Source of the DNA: Kangiellaceae bacterium
Lineage (GTDB): Bacteria > Pseudomonadota > Gammaproteobacteria > Enterobacterales > Kangiellaceae
NCBI GenBank assembly: GCA_026196875.1
Contig: JAPHTP010000027.1
Span: forward strand, 1-32,271
Direction of reading: 5' to 3'
DNA: 32,271 nucleotides
The notes beneath the pieces were generated by a model, which worked only from the letters and a program-made list of their open reading frames with translations, did no database searches and was not told the origin of the DNA. The translations under genes and the position numbers were made by a program. This document shows, one piece after another, positions 7,801-16,590 of the stretch (position 1 is the stretch's first letter; each line of letters begins with the position of its first letter).

Positions 7801-10800
7801 CATACTGTGGCGTTACAACTTTGCTATGATAATTGATAAGCTCGACTTTCCACTCTGGATTGGCCAAATAGCTGCGTTCACTATCTTGATAGACCGAAGG
7901 TCGGCGTATCAAACTCTGCATAGGAATAACTAGTGAGAATGGATCATTGGCCGATTTGAGCAAAGTTTTTGAAACATTGCTACCCTGGCGAATCATTAAC
8001 TGTGAATGATTATTCCGGTTGTTAGACATTTTATTAAAGCGGAAATGCATCCCAATTGAGGGTAACAACCGATCACTAATCTGCGCGTTGGACAAAAGTG
8101 TTAACGCCCTGCCCTCATCATCGAAATTCTCTGTGACATATTGATGAGATGAAATAAATTCTTTACTGCCACTAGCCGGATTATGATAAGTTGCCCAGAT
8201 CCCGCGTAGTTTAATATCTTTAACCGAATGACCGTTAAACACAAAAGTTGAGGAGTGCCAAGGTCGAATGGTTTGTTTATAGCGAACGCGCGAACGATAA
8301 AACTTATCTTGTGAGTACTGATGGAAAAATAAGGAGTCATTAAATTCTTGGCTCGTCGAAACAAACAAGTCGACCCAGAGAGAATTATCCGCTGGCTTAT
8401 AACGCGGTTTAATGTGATAAGAATATTTAGGTCGTTGCCAGGGGTGCAGTAACTTGCGTGCCGAGATCTTTTTCGGGGTCCAACCGTCAAAGTTTTGCTC
8501 ACTCCAGGCCAATTGAATTTCAATTGTTTTAGAAGGCTCAGGGTTATCCGAGGTCTTTCCTGAACCACTATTGAGTTGTTGCGCACTGGGGTTTTTCTTG
8601 AGCTTTTCGGGGCTTTCGGAAAACATCAACCAGAAAAGATAAACCTTTCGATTGTAAACGTATAAAGTTGGGTGTTCACCTTCGATATCAATATCGACTT
8701 TTTCCCAAGGGGTCCAGTTTGCTACTGCCAAATTATATTGTCGATAGAAAAAACTGTGTGGCCTATTCTTCGTACGTGCTAAGACGTGCAATTTATTGTT
8801 GGTCGCACTCTTATCGTGATACAGACTCATCGTTTCCAGATTTGATACTCCATCGACTTTGTGTAGATAATTCTGATAAGCTCGCTCAACATTTTCAGTC
8901 GTTAGAGAGTTTTGCTGTAATTCATCTTCAAACTCTTTAAAGAAAGGTGTTTTATCATCACGCAAATCCGGCTCTATCCAGTTTTCCGGGTAGAGAAATA
9001 CTTTTCGACTCGCTTCCCAGATTCGATAATGTTTCATCCATTTCCAATGCGACCACTCATTGAGTCCTGTGCCAGCGCCTTCCCCTACTACAACTTCCGG
9101 TTCGAGATTCAGGAAGCAGCGTTGAATAAATAATTGCACAGAGCTGATTGCCTGCTTTATCCGTGAGGTAAGTTGACAAGCACTCATCTCAACATCAATC
9201 AAATAATGATTGTAAAGATCAAATGCTTCTCTAAAATACAATGCATTTGGCTCTCCGCCGATCTCCTCGGGTTGATTTCTTTGGCTATCTTCAACAAAGA
9301 ATTCTACTAACGCTTCGCGCTGTGCTTCGCGTAAAGTATCTTGCAGCGGTTTCACCTTATCGAGCCATTCATCCTCTCCGTATTTTGATTTGGCAGCTTT
9401 GCGAGCCGAAACTGCATGCTCTTCCGCGCTCGCCATATCGAGACGATCCGCCCAGGTCGACATGGTATCAGTGGCAACACCGGCAGTTTTCAAAAGAGCC
9501 ATACACTCACTGAGACGCATATAGGTATCTACTTTTGTAAAATCTTTGTCTGTTGCTGTATGTGATAAACCTATCTGAGTCACGACCGCAGCTAACTCTT
9601 CCTCATCCCATTGAGTTAAAGTCGCCAGGTTGGTCAGGAGACTGGTTAAACTTTCCGTATCAGGGGATAATCCCTGTCCAAGCACTGCCCATAGAGAGGT
9701 CGTTTCAGGTTCAGGATAACGTGCGTAAAGATCTAACAGCCGCTGCCAACGATACCAGGGCATAAACAGGTTGCCGGCGGGAGCGCTCGTAACGGGTAAA
9801 CTACCTAGATCGAGAACATCTATCTCAGACGCGTGACTTAAGAGCCAGGTTAGTGCATCTATGGGCAACTCGAGAGCAGCGAGTAAGATGGACACTTTGT
9901 GTACATGCGAATAGGCAAAGTACAGCTCAGCATAGTTGGTGTTATTGATAGGATGTAACCATTCGCCTGCAGCATCTTGCTCTAGTAATCTCGGATCTTG
10001 AAATAGCGCAAGATAATTACTGGTACTACTAATGGGACTAAAGTGATTTAGGAGTAACTTCACCACGTCAGCGCTGAGGTTGGTGATGTTCACTATGTGA
10101 TCGAAAATAGTGGAGCGACTGGCATCGATAAATAAAAATCGCAGCACAAATTGATATCGGTCGGCTATTAGTGTTTCTTCCGCACCGCTCAACACATCAT
10201 CATCCCAATAGCTTTCTTGAGTGAGAACCACCGAGGGATTTTCGCTCACCGGAATAAAACCGAAAAACGTGTTGATAAAAGCCAACCGTTCTGAATCACT
10301 GCCACTCCATTTGCCTTCGACTAAATCGAGCGCTTGTTGTACCTCGTCAGGTGTATCTTCGTTTAAGAAAGTTAAGTATTTTTCTCCGATATCGCGGTAT
10401 TGATCGAGGCTTAGGGGGATCGGTGAACCAACCATAAAGTTTTGATTCAGTGTCGACAGCTGTGCACGCAACACTTCAACGTATTGTTGAACCACTTCTT
10501 CACGTAAACCGATTGGCGATTCAGGCGCGGGATTTAAACAGTAATCAAGTTCTTCAATGGATAATGGCGAATCCTTGATCAATTGATGGGAGTCAACAAA
10601 ACTTTGAAGATGTGAGAGCGTCACCGCAGTTAAATCTACCCCTGTCATTTGTAAAACTTTGAGCAGTGAACTTATCGAAACTCGCAAGCTTCTTGATAAC
10701 GCCACGTGTCTAAAAATAAAAGCCAAATTGGCATCAGTTAATTGATCGTCTGTCAGTTCTATTAACGTTTTTAGATCTGCTTCACTTAACTGAAATGCGG

Positions 10801-13800
10801 CTATTAGGGTATTGAGTTTTGATGACAATTGGATTGCCACAAGCGGTAAATTAAAGTCCGTATCCACTGGGTTTGTTACCGCAACATTTTGAAACAGACG
10901 CTCGTATAAATGTGGAATGGGGTCAAAAGTCTTGGAGTCAATTACTAATTCGCTATTAAGCGCACCGCCAAATGCCACCAACACATCAACGGGAATTTTT
11001 AATTCTGATTGCAACTGATGGGCAACCCTTAAGTGGTGCAATGCTGTTGCATCGAGATCCCCTGCTCCAATCAGCGGGCTGCGAAGCATCAGATCCAATT
11101 CCCACATTGCCCAGTCAGTGTGCCGCCACAACCGGACAAAACGGTGAAACCGGTCAAGTGTCTGCTCGGTCAAGTTTATGACATTTTGCGCGCGAGTATC
11201 ACAGTCATCGAGTGGTCGCTCAATTTCTACCTTCGGTGAGCCGAGATTGGCCCACTCGACCTGTAGCAATTCAAGTAGTTCGGCATACTTTAGCTGAGTT
11301 CGACTTAAAAACTCTGCCACCGAAACTGTTGTTAAACTCGCATCAAAATGCCAAAACTCGGTTTGAATGGTGGTCGTGGCACTATTTATTTCAGGAATAA
11401 TCCAGGCTTTTTGCTCTGAAGAAATGCCGAAATACTCTGCTGCCATATCCGCGTTGATTGTCGCTGTCGAGCTGGTATCGCTGAGGTCGCGAAACTGGTC
11501 AATTATTTTATAACGCGGACAACCCAGGTGTTCTAAAAATAGCCGTGATCCTCTCTCCCACAGATTAAACCCATGAGACATGGGATAAGGTTTGTCCCGT
11601 AAAAAGTGATAAGCATGCTTGCGTAAGTATTGCGGAACCGCGCGTAATTCTTTAGAAGTCAGTTCACTTTGATAATGAAAATCAGACTCCGCTGGTGGGA
11701 TCGCATTTTCTAATACTTCGTTAACTAAATCAATATAGGGTAGAGCTGTATGGGTATTGCCACAGTTAAGTTTGATATTGGCAATATCTGGTCTTCGTGA
11801 TATCAAGACTTCTTTAACAGAAGTACTTGGAGCCACTGCATCTTTTTCTTCGAGGAAGCGTAAAAGATCAGTAAGATATGCCGCAGGCGAGTAGATGGAA
11901 CTACAGTGCTCACAATCACAAAAATCTAACGAGCCGAACAATGACTCAATATTGGGAATATCCTTCTTGATCTCATCGACTTCGTTTTTGCTGTAGAAAA
12001 ATTCTGGCACTGCGGCCGGAGAATCTTTAAAGAAATCGAAACGAAATTGCGTGAGTTTTGCCAGTACATGCGCATATTGGTGCTCGGCGTTGGCATACAC
12101 CAGATGGAAGTCCGCCGCGTTAAACACCAGGTTACCTGCAGCCAATTCGGCTTTTTTCAAAAATCGTTTTTCCCCGGTAAAATAGATTTGTGCCGAGCTA
12201 TGAAAGTTTGCATTCAATAACACTGCACCTACCGAGGGTGATTTGGCGATCCGAAATACCCGTTGCATGACCATCAGCTCCTGCATAGGAGCCTCAGTTA
12301 AAGGTGATGTCGAATCATTGTTGAGCTTTAATAGATCGTCGCGACTGAGCTTTAATGATTCATGGTGGTCTACAAATACTTCGATATCGTTTAAGTGCAC
12401 AAGCTGATGTTGATCGAGTCGCTTCACCTCAGCGATAAAAGCCGATTCAGGGTGGATTAACGCTGCTTGTTCATACAATGTGTAAGCAAAAGTTTTGATG
12501 CGCTCTGCTTCGGTGTCTCCATCAATGTTGGCTGGTACACCTAGCTTCTCGCTAATTAGAAGATCTTCCCACTCAGCACTACTCAATTTGGCAAAATCAC
12601 TGGCGCGATTAAACTCAGCAAACTGCCCGTCATTGATACGGTTAAACATAAGTTCAAATAGTGGCGGAAAACTTTTACTGATGGTCGCGAGATCGAGCGC
12701 CGAGTGAAACGCCGTGATCTGAGCTCCTGAAAGCTCATCCCCTTCTTCGAGCGCTCGCCAGAAGAGTTCATTAATTCCTTCATTGACGTAAAAAGCATCG
12801 GCTATTTTACGCTGTTGGTTATCGTTAAGGTCGGTCTTAGCAAGCACGTTAGCCAAGTTACCATTGCCGACCAATAATGGTTGATTTAAAAGATAAGTAT
12901 TTTTTAATTCACCCAATTCACTCTGAATATCTTGTTGGTGAAATTTGATTTGTCGCGGAACAATATTTTGTTGTAGCGAGAGCGATAAGGCTTCTTGTTG
13001 CAGATCGGAATCAAGTAAAGCCACATTACTCGATACTCGCTCCACCAGCGGTTCGATCCAATCGTTCCATTCGTCGGGTCTGTCCGGAAATAGATCGCTC
13101 GGTAAATCATCGAGCGCATTTTGGCGGAGAAATCCGTAAATAAGTGCAGGCGTAATCTCTTTAGAGCTAAGATCATTAGCCGCGCGATGTGATAACAAAT
13201 AAGTCATAATGATGTGGGGGTGAATCCCCGTTTCTCGCTGGATATGTGAGATATCCTGATGTGTATCACTTTCTTCAATGGCTTCTATTGAGAGGCCATC
13301 TTGTTGAATCACTCCACTAATAATTTGTCCGATCTGTTCGTACTCAGACAATCCGCGATAGCGGTCAGCGCCAATTGTATAATTGGCCCAAAGAAGAGGC
13401 CCTACATTTGAATAAAGTTTTTCATGAACTAAATTCTTTTTATCATCCAGATATTTGACAATTACATGGTGCCGTTTTTGTTTGCCGGGCGGTGTATATA
13501 AAATATCGAAAAAGCCGTTATTAAACGTCGTCCGTTCCCCTAAAAGCGAACCAGCCCCTCGTAATCCTTTTTCATAAACTTGTACTGTGATGCCAGCCAT
13601 CCCTCGCCAGTTTTCTCCGCGCACACTACCACGCACGCGATAACGAACGCCTCCGGTGACCTTTGGATTGGCTCTGGATAGCCCCCTATTGATCGCCGCC
13701 GCTGTTTTCGCGTTGACTTCACCGGTAATTGGCATTTCGATGTCTTCTTGTAATTGCCTCACCGCGTCTTGTGTGGTTTTACCGAAAGTCTTTGTATTGT

Positions 13801-14422
13801 GTTCTGACTGGTGAATTTTATAACCGAGATATACGAGTCCGTTTTGTAAATCACCTACTTTGTCACTGGACATATTCAGGCGTAAATACTGAACAACGCG
13901 GCTTAGTTGTTCCGGCCTTTTGGCCTTCATCAATTTTTTCGGTTTAGGTCGACTTCCTTCAATACTTTTGGCTAGAGATTCAATTTTTTCGTCGGTTGCG
14001 ACATCTAATTTCCCGGTTGGCTCGAGATGATAACGGGTTTGAAATTCCTTTATTGCATTGGTGGTAGACTCGCCAATATTAGCTGCCTTTTTCTCAGCGC
14101 TATTAACCGTTAATTTAAGTTTTTCATGTTGGTGAAAGTAGTCCAGCTTCTTATGTAACAATTTAATCTCATCAGTCTGCCCATATTTTTTTTCAAGCAG
14201 CTTATCATTTATCTCTTCGATCACTTCTGGAATAATGGAAGTCGATCGAGAAACACTCCGGCTTACCAGTGCATCAATAGTTTGAATTGTCGTTTTACCG
14301 ATTGTGCGATCGGAGACTTCATCATCTGCGATTTTCTTGTCGCTAATGTCACCTAAGATACGGTGCAGTTTGGCAATGCTTTTTTTGTTTTTTCGGTTAA
14401 ACTCTTTACTGAGATAGTTCAT
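4808..14422 (-). CDS. TcA-type pore-forming subunit of an ABC toxin complex, with N-terminal peptidoglycan-binding-like repeats
   Basis: This is a 3204-aa TcA protein, the pentameric cell-binding and translocation subunit of Tc toxins. Family signs in order: the C-x-C-x-x-C then S-P-A-A-Y-L-T-D-L-L motif near residues 830-850 (VRP1/TcA); neuraminidase-like region near 1850-1930; a coiled-coil helix-rich region near 2560-2650 (AAIATRFIGQLNQLGSDLL); a Gly/Ser-rich segment near 2690; and the C-terminal TcB-binding region near 2930-3120 (RFLPFEGTGAVS). The N terminus is extended: three peptidoglycan-binding-like repeats (~17-52, ~86-150, ~188-247, each with G-x-T-T-x-x-A/T-I/V) and a transthyretin-like beta domain (~258-352). 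Typical TcA proteins are about 2500 aa, so the extension accounts for part of the extra length. AAGGAA precedes the ATG. Confidence 0.92.
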   Translation of the reverse strand: MNYLSKEFNRKNKKSIAKLHRILGDISDKKIADDEVSDRTIGKTTIQTIDALVSRSVSRSTSIIPEVIEEINDKLLEKKYGQTDEIKLLHKKLDYFHQHEKLKLTVNSAEKKAANIGESTTNAIKEFQTRYHLEPTGKLDVATDEKIESLAKSIEGSRPKPKKLMKAKRPEQLSRVVQYLRLNMSSDKVGDLQNGLVYLGYKIHQSEHNTKTFGKTTQDAVRQLQEDIEMPITGEVNAKTAAAINRGLSRANPKVTGGVRYRVRGSVRGENWRGMAGITVQVYEKGLRGAGSLLGERTTFNNGFFDILYTPPGKQKRHHVIVKYLDDKKNLVHEKLYSNVGPLLWANYTIGADRYRGLSEYEQIGQIISGVIQQDGLSIEAIEESDTHQDISHIQRETGIHPHIIMTYLLSHRAANDLSSKEITPALIYGFLRQNALDDLPSDLFPDRPDEWNDWIEPLVERVSSNVALLDSDLQQEALSLSLQQNIVPRQIKFHQQDIQSELGELKNTYLLNQPLLVGNGNLANVLAKTDLNDNQQRKIADAFYVNEGINELFWRALEEGDELSGAQITAFHSALDLATISKSFPPLFELMFNRINDGQFAEFNRASDFAKLSSAEWEDLLISEKLGVPANIDGDTEAERIKTFAYTLYEQAALIHPESAFIAEVKRLDQHQLVHLNDIEVFVDHHESLKLSRDDLLKLNNDSTSPLTEAPMQELMVMQRVFRIAKSPSVGAVLLNANFHSSAQIYFTGEKRFLKKAELAAGNLVFNAADFHLVYANAEHQYAHVLAKLTQFRFDFFKDSPAAVPEFFYSKNEVDEIKKDIPNIESLFGSLDFCDCEHCSSIYSPAAYLTDLLRFLEEKDAVAPSTSVKEVLISRRPDIANIKLNCGNTHTALPYIDLVNEVLENAIPPAESDFHYQSELTSKELRAVPQYLRKHAYHFLRDKPYPMSHGFNLWERGSRLFLEHLGCPRYKIIDQFRDLSDTSSTATINADMAAEYFGISSEQKAWIIPEINSATTTIQTEFWHFDASLTTVSVAEFLSRTQLKYAELLELLQVEWANLGSPKVEIERPLDDCDTRAQNVINLTEQTLDRFHRFVRLWRHTDWAMWELDLMLRSPLIGAGDLDATALHHLRVAHQLQSELKIPVDVLVAFGGALNSELVIDSKTFDPIPHLYERLFQNVAVTNPVDTDFNLPLVAIQLSSKLNTLIAAFQLSEADLKTLIELTDDQLTDANLAFIFRHVALSRSLRVSISSLLKVLQMTGVDLTAVTLSHLQSFVDSHQLIKDSPLSIEELDYCLNPAPESPIGLREEVVQQYVEVLRAQLSTLNQNFMVGSPIPLSLDQYRDIGEKYLTFLNEDTPDEVQQALDLVEGKWSGSDSERLAFINTFFGFIPVSENPSVVLTQESYWDDDVLSGAEETLIADRYQFVLRFLFIDASRSTIFDHIVNITNLSADVVKLLLNHFSPISSTSNYLALFQDPRLLEQDAAGEWLHPINNTNYAELYFAYSHVHKVSILLAALELPIDALTWLLSHASEIDVLDLGSLPVTSAPAGNLFMPWYRWQRLLDLYARYPEPETTSLWAVLGQGLSPDTESLTSLLTNLATLTQWDEEELAAVVTQIGLSHTATDKDFTKVDTYMRLSECMALLKTAGVATDTMSTWADRLDMASAEEHAVSARKAAKSKYGEDEWLDKVKPLQDTLREAQREALVEFFVEDSQRNQPEEIGGEPNALYFREAFDLYNHYLIDVEMSACQLTSRIKQAISSVQLFIQRCFLNLEPEVVVGEGAGTGLNEWSHWKWMKHYRIWEASRKVFLYPENWIEPDLRDDKTPFFKEFEDELQQNSLTTENVERAYQNYLHKVDGVSNLETMSLYHDKSATNNKLHVLARTKNRPHSFFYRQYNLAVANWTPWEKVDIDIEGEHPTLYVYNRKVYLFWLMFSESPEKLKKNPSAQQLNSGSGKTSDNPEPSKTIEIQLAWSEQNFDGWTPKKISARKLLHPWQRPKYSYHIKPRYKPADNSLWVDLFVSTSQEFNDSLFFHQYSQDKFYRSRVRYKQTIRPWHSSTFVFNGHSVKDIKLRGIWATYHNPASGSKEFISSHQYVTENFDDEGRALTLLSNAQISDRLLPSIGMHFRFNKMSNNRNNHSQLMIRQGSNVSKTLLKSANDPFSLVIPMQSLIRRPSVYQDSERSYLANPEWKVELINYHSKVVTPQYVFYPLFHPYSSLLIQELDRSGVDGILSREIQTEPEDFYPKNTFKFNSEYQPANPHEASDSAATDVMDFSFSGAYSVYNWEIFFHIPMLIAGRYNLDQKFEQAMHWYHKIFNPTSSDALSTPQKYWITKPFFEHSDAQYRQQRIENILNKIEEFAGQVAAWKNDPFKPHLIARYRPVAYQRNVVMKYIDNLIDWGDQLFQRDSMESINEATLLYVLAYELLGRRAEKVPGVHREDKAFSEFGPLDYFGNSLVEVSSENEIGLPVSVYAADSGTEPLPRFETQYFCIPHNSYLSAYWDRVEDRLYKIRHCMNIQGIVRQLPLFQPPIDPALLVKAAASGGDFSSILSSFSAPPPIYRFTVIAAIATRFIGQLNQLGSDLLMALEKKDAEALSLIRSNNEVAINEATKDLREMQIEETRENTEAIRLSKDAAQERIDHYSSQVFMNAREQRANNLHMQNLSLNSIQAGLEAFAAIINLLPSFNFGGSGAGGSPHVTASWGGPNMSGAASSASSVVQRFMVINQTFAAEAEKQARYQREFDSNQFQSRLAEHDVATAEQQIVASELREALAEKELANQELALQHSEMVDAFLQNKYTNDELYHWMVSHISTTYFQAYNLAFNMAKYAERSYRHEMGLETSNFISFGYWDSLKKGLLSANNLLLDMTRMETTFYEQNKRRYELTKHISLRKYFPLALLKLKQTGLCQIDLEEWLYNMDYPSHYFRWIKSVSISIPCIAGPYTGVNCTLTQTQSEVRVNSLVGSGYEFEPGDTRRRVLFGSAKSIATSNAQDDSGMFQLHFNDERFLPFEGTGAVSSWVISLPLEDNQFDFDSISDVILHVKYTAKEGGSSLAEVARAHLNTILPDHGASLLSIKQQFSNEWHRFFYPDVAGEEQTLVVDITQSHYPFYASDSPSLSKITIVLIGAQPGNYESLITIPGVVETAHTLSPSTDYGDAQVVEINLPANPSGIGEFSMKLRQSAVSGFQSLLEDEIEDIVFVLHFD

Positions 14423-14452
14423 GATAGATTCCTTTTCAAAACCACTCGTTCG

Positions 14453-15226
14453 TTAAAAAACTAAAACATCAAAATAACGGCCGCCGTGATTCACCAATGC
14501 GAGTTTGGAGACTGATTCAAATTTAAATAATGCCCCTTTCGTAATATTAGTTGTCTGGTTGTCATCAACTTTTAGCTGACCTTTTCCCACCACAGCCAGT
14601 AAGGTAGAACGGTCATTTGTAGGTAGAGTTGCGACTACACCTGCCGGGCAACGGTATAAAATCGCGTTAGATAAAGGCACATCGTCGGGCACTAAAGTTG
14701 AAATGCTACTAACATCCAATTTGATTAACGGGCTGTCTGGCGATTCTTGGTCCGGTATTTCGTCAGGCGGATCTTTACTCAAATAACTTCGTCTCAATTG
14801 AAAAAGTACGCCACCAAGGAAGGCAGAAAAAAGCAGAATGCCAAGGAGTAAGTGCATGGACAGTGTCGACCAGTAAATGACAGTGGCTGTTATCAAAACC
14901 AAGAGCAATAAGAATAAAAATCGTGCCGCTGCATTAATTTTTTTCGGCGGTGATGGTAATGGTGGTGGTGATTGTGTGCCGATTCTGATCAAGAAAATCG
15001 AACTCAAAACGTTGATCAATCGAATCACCACAACCAGGACGAGGAAAATCAAAATCAAGCTAAACAGATAACCTTGTTCCGATTGCCAAATAATCCATGC
15101 CTCTGTTACCGGAAACAACGCAGCAAGTATAATTGCCAATAGCAAATTCAAAGCGACGGTCGCGGATGAGATTTTCAGCTGTCGCCAAATTTTATAGCAC
15201 AGTGTTAATGGATCCTTTGCGGTCAT
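14453..15226 (-). CDS. Four-helix membrane protein with a C-terminal beta-rich (cupin-like) domain, Tc-operon member
   Basis: This is a 257-aa protein. Predicted membrane helices are at about 23-45, 53-80, 99-119 and 123-144, with a Pro-rich linker (QSPPPLPSPPKK) between helices two and three. After an acidic Pro-rich stretch (~152-167) comes a soluble tail (~168-257) rich in short beta strands (LYRCPAGVVATLP, LLAVVGKGQLKV, GALFKFESVSKLALVNHG), which suggests a small cupin-like barrel or beta sandwich. I do not recognise the family. It sits 26 bases after the TcB-TcC stop and 30 bases before TcA, with AAGGAAA before its ATG, so it is inside the toxin operon. Possible roles are release or export helper, regulator, or protection against the payload; the sequence does not decide between them. 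Confidence 0.8.
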   Translation of the reverse strand: MTAKDPLTLCYKIWRQLKISSATVALNLLLAIILAALFPVTEAWIIWQSEQGYLFSLILIFLVLVVVIRLINVLSSIFLIRIGTQSPPPLPSPPKKINAAARFLFLLLLVLITATVIYWSTLSMHLLLGILLFSAFLGGVLFQLRRSYLSKDPPDEIPDQESPDSPLIKLDVSSISTLVPDDVPLSNAILYRCPAGVVATLPTNDRSTLLAVVGKGQLKVDDNQTTNITKGALFKFESVSKLALVNHGGRYFDVLVF

Positions 15227-15252
15227 TTGATTATTTCCTTAATCATCAGCCA

Positions 15253-16590
15253 TTACCACCAACCAAAGTAATCGCCGGCATGATATATACCCACACCGAG
15301 TGCCAGCACCGCCCCTGCGGCAATTAATACCGGCGCTGCCGCCACTAATGCGGGTGCCATCGCTACCCCAGCTGCACTAGCCGTTGCAATAGCGCCACCA
15401 GCGGCCATCATCGTGCCACCAACTACACCGACGCCGCCTGCTATTGCACCTGCCGTATCACCTCGTTGATAAGCACGATAACCACTGACGCCTGAAGTAA
15501 CAGCAATGGCTGCCCCGGAAAGAGTAATTCCCAATCCTAATGCGGAGAGGCCTCCCACCGTTGCACAACCTGCGGTCATGCCTCCCGTTAAGGAGTAAAG
15601 TTCGAGGCCACCACCGACTACGCCCATGGCATCTCCAATTCCCATTGGCACGTCACCCGCCATAATGTCTTGATACAGCCCGAATCCAGAAAATACGGTG
15701 CCAACGCCCGTAAGCGCGGCTCCACCAAAACGCATACGACCGCGGAAACGTTCGGTTTGCCAAAAGCGGGTCTGCCCATCACGGGCGACAGCGCCGAAAG
15801 GTTCACCTTGTGGGTGTCCCTGCTGATTCATCAAGCGGAAACCTTCACGCCCGTCATCGGTATTTCTGACTCGGCCTTCCTCTATGTAATCGCGCCAGTG
15901 GTTACCCATCTCGTTTGATAAGTCGTATTGCATATCAATGCGATGCCCCGCTGCGGTACCCGCAGGTTGGCGGCCGTTGGGATAGCCCATTCGCTCACGA
16001 AATTCGCGCAAAGCTGCGCGCTGCTCTGGTGTATTACGCCTCGCTCCGGTTGGATTGGCAGGCCCGGTATTTCGGCCCGCTAATCGCTGCCGAGTATGTT
16101 CTTGTAGCCTGCCTAGTTTGTCGCCTTCTACCTCAGGTGGAACGCCAAGCACACGTCCCTCAGGGTTATTGCGAATAACAGCGCCGCCTACTCCGGTTGC
16201 TGCAGGACCCGGGCCAGCTCCTTGACCTTGCGCATCACCATCACCATCGCCGTCTCCGCCTGCACCGTCACCTTCATTTGGATTAGCCCATTGCACAGAA
16301 CCTGGAACGACTGTTCGTTCAGTGATGCTCCAAAACTGTTTACCAGCATATTCACCGGCTTCTGCTGTATTGGATTGCGTAACTCGCTCAACACCGGTGA
16401 CCCTTATGCGATAGGTAAACGCTAAAGTCGCTCGACTCCCGTCTTCTAACTCAAACTGCGCTGTTCCCCGCCAGGTCATACCGTTGTAATGTTCAATGGC
16501 AGCATTTCGATCTTCGCCATATGCTATCGGGGGGGGATCTGGATTATCTAATTGTTCCGATCCTTGAACTAAGGTTGGGAAAGTACCGTT
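15253..16590 (-). other. Variable payload region of the TcB-TcC protein (not separately translated)
   Basis: These are the last ~445 residues of the fused toxin, after the Rhs core. Three parts are visible. First, ~2123-2225 is beta-rich and unrecognised. Second, a Gly/Asp run (DGDGDGD, coded near 16238-16270) links to a charged segment with AGHRIDMQYDLS near 2335 followed by N-H-W-R-D, a His/Asp-rich cluster that could be a nuclease site. Third, the final ~145 residues are Gly/Ala-rich and hydrophobic with several helix-length stretches (LVAAAPVLIAAGAVLALGVG), ending DYFGWW. The 3' end of the gene is visibly more GC-rich than the TcB part. No known toxin family is recognised. Confidence 0.6.

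Noticed and set aside
5818-13947. Many short open frames inside the TcA gene on both strands
   Set aside because: They are shadows of a long, family-matching reading frame; none has independent support.
16238-16270. Short tandem repeat resembling an array
   Set aside because: It is simply the coding sequence of the Gly/Asp linker, far too short and irregular for a CRISPR array.
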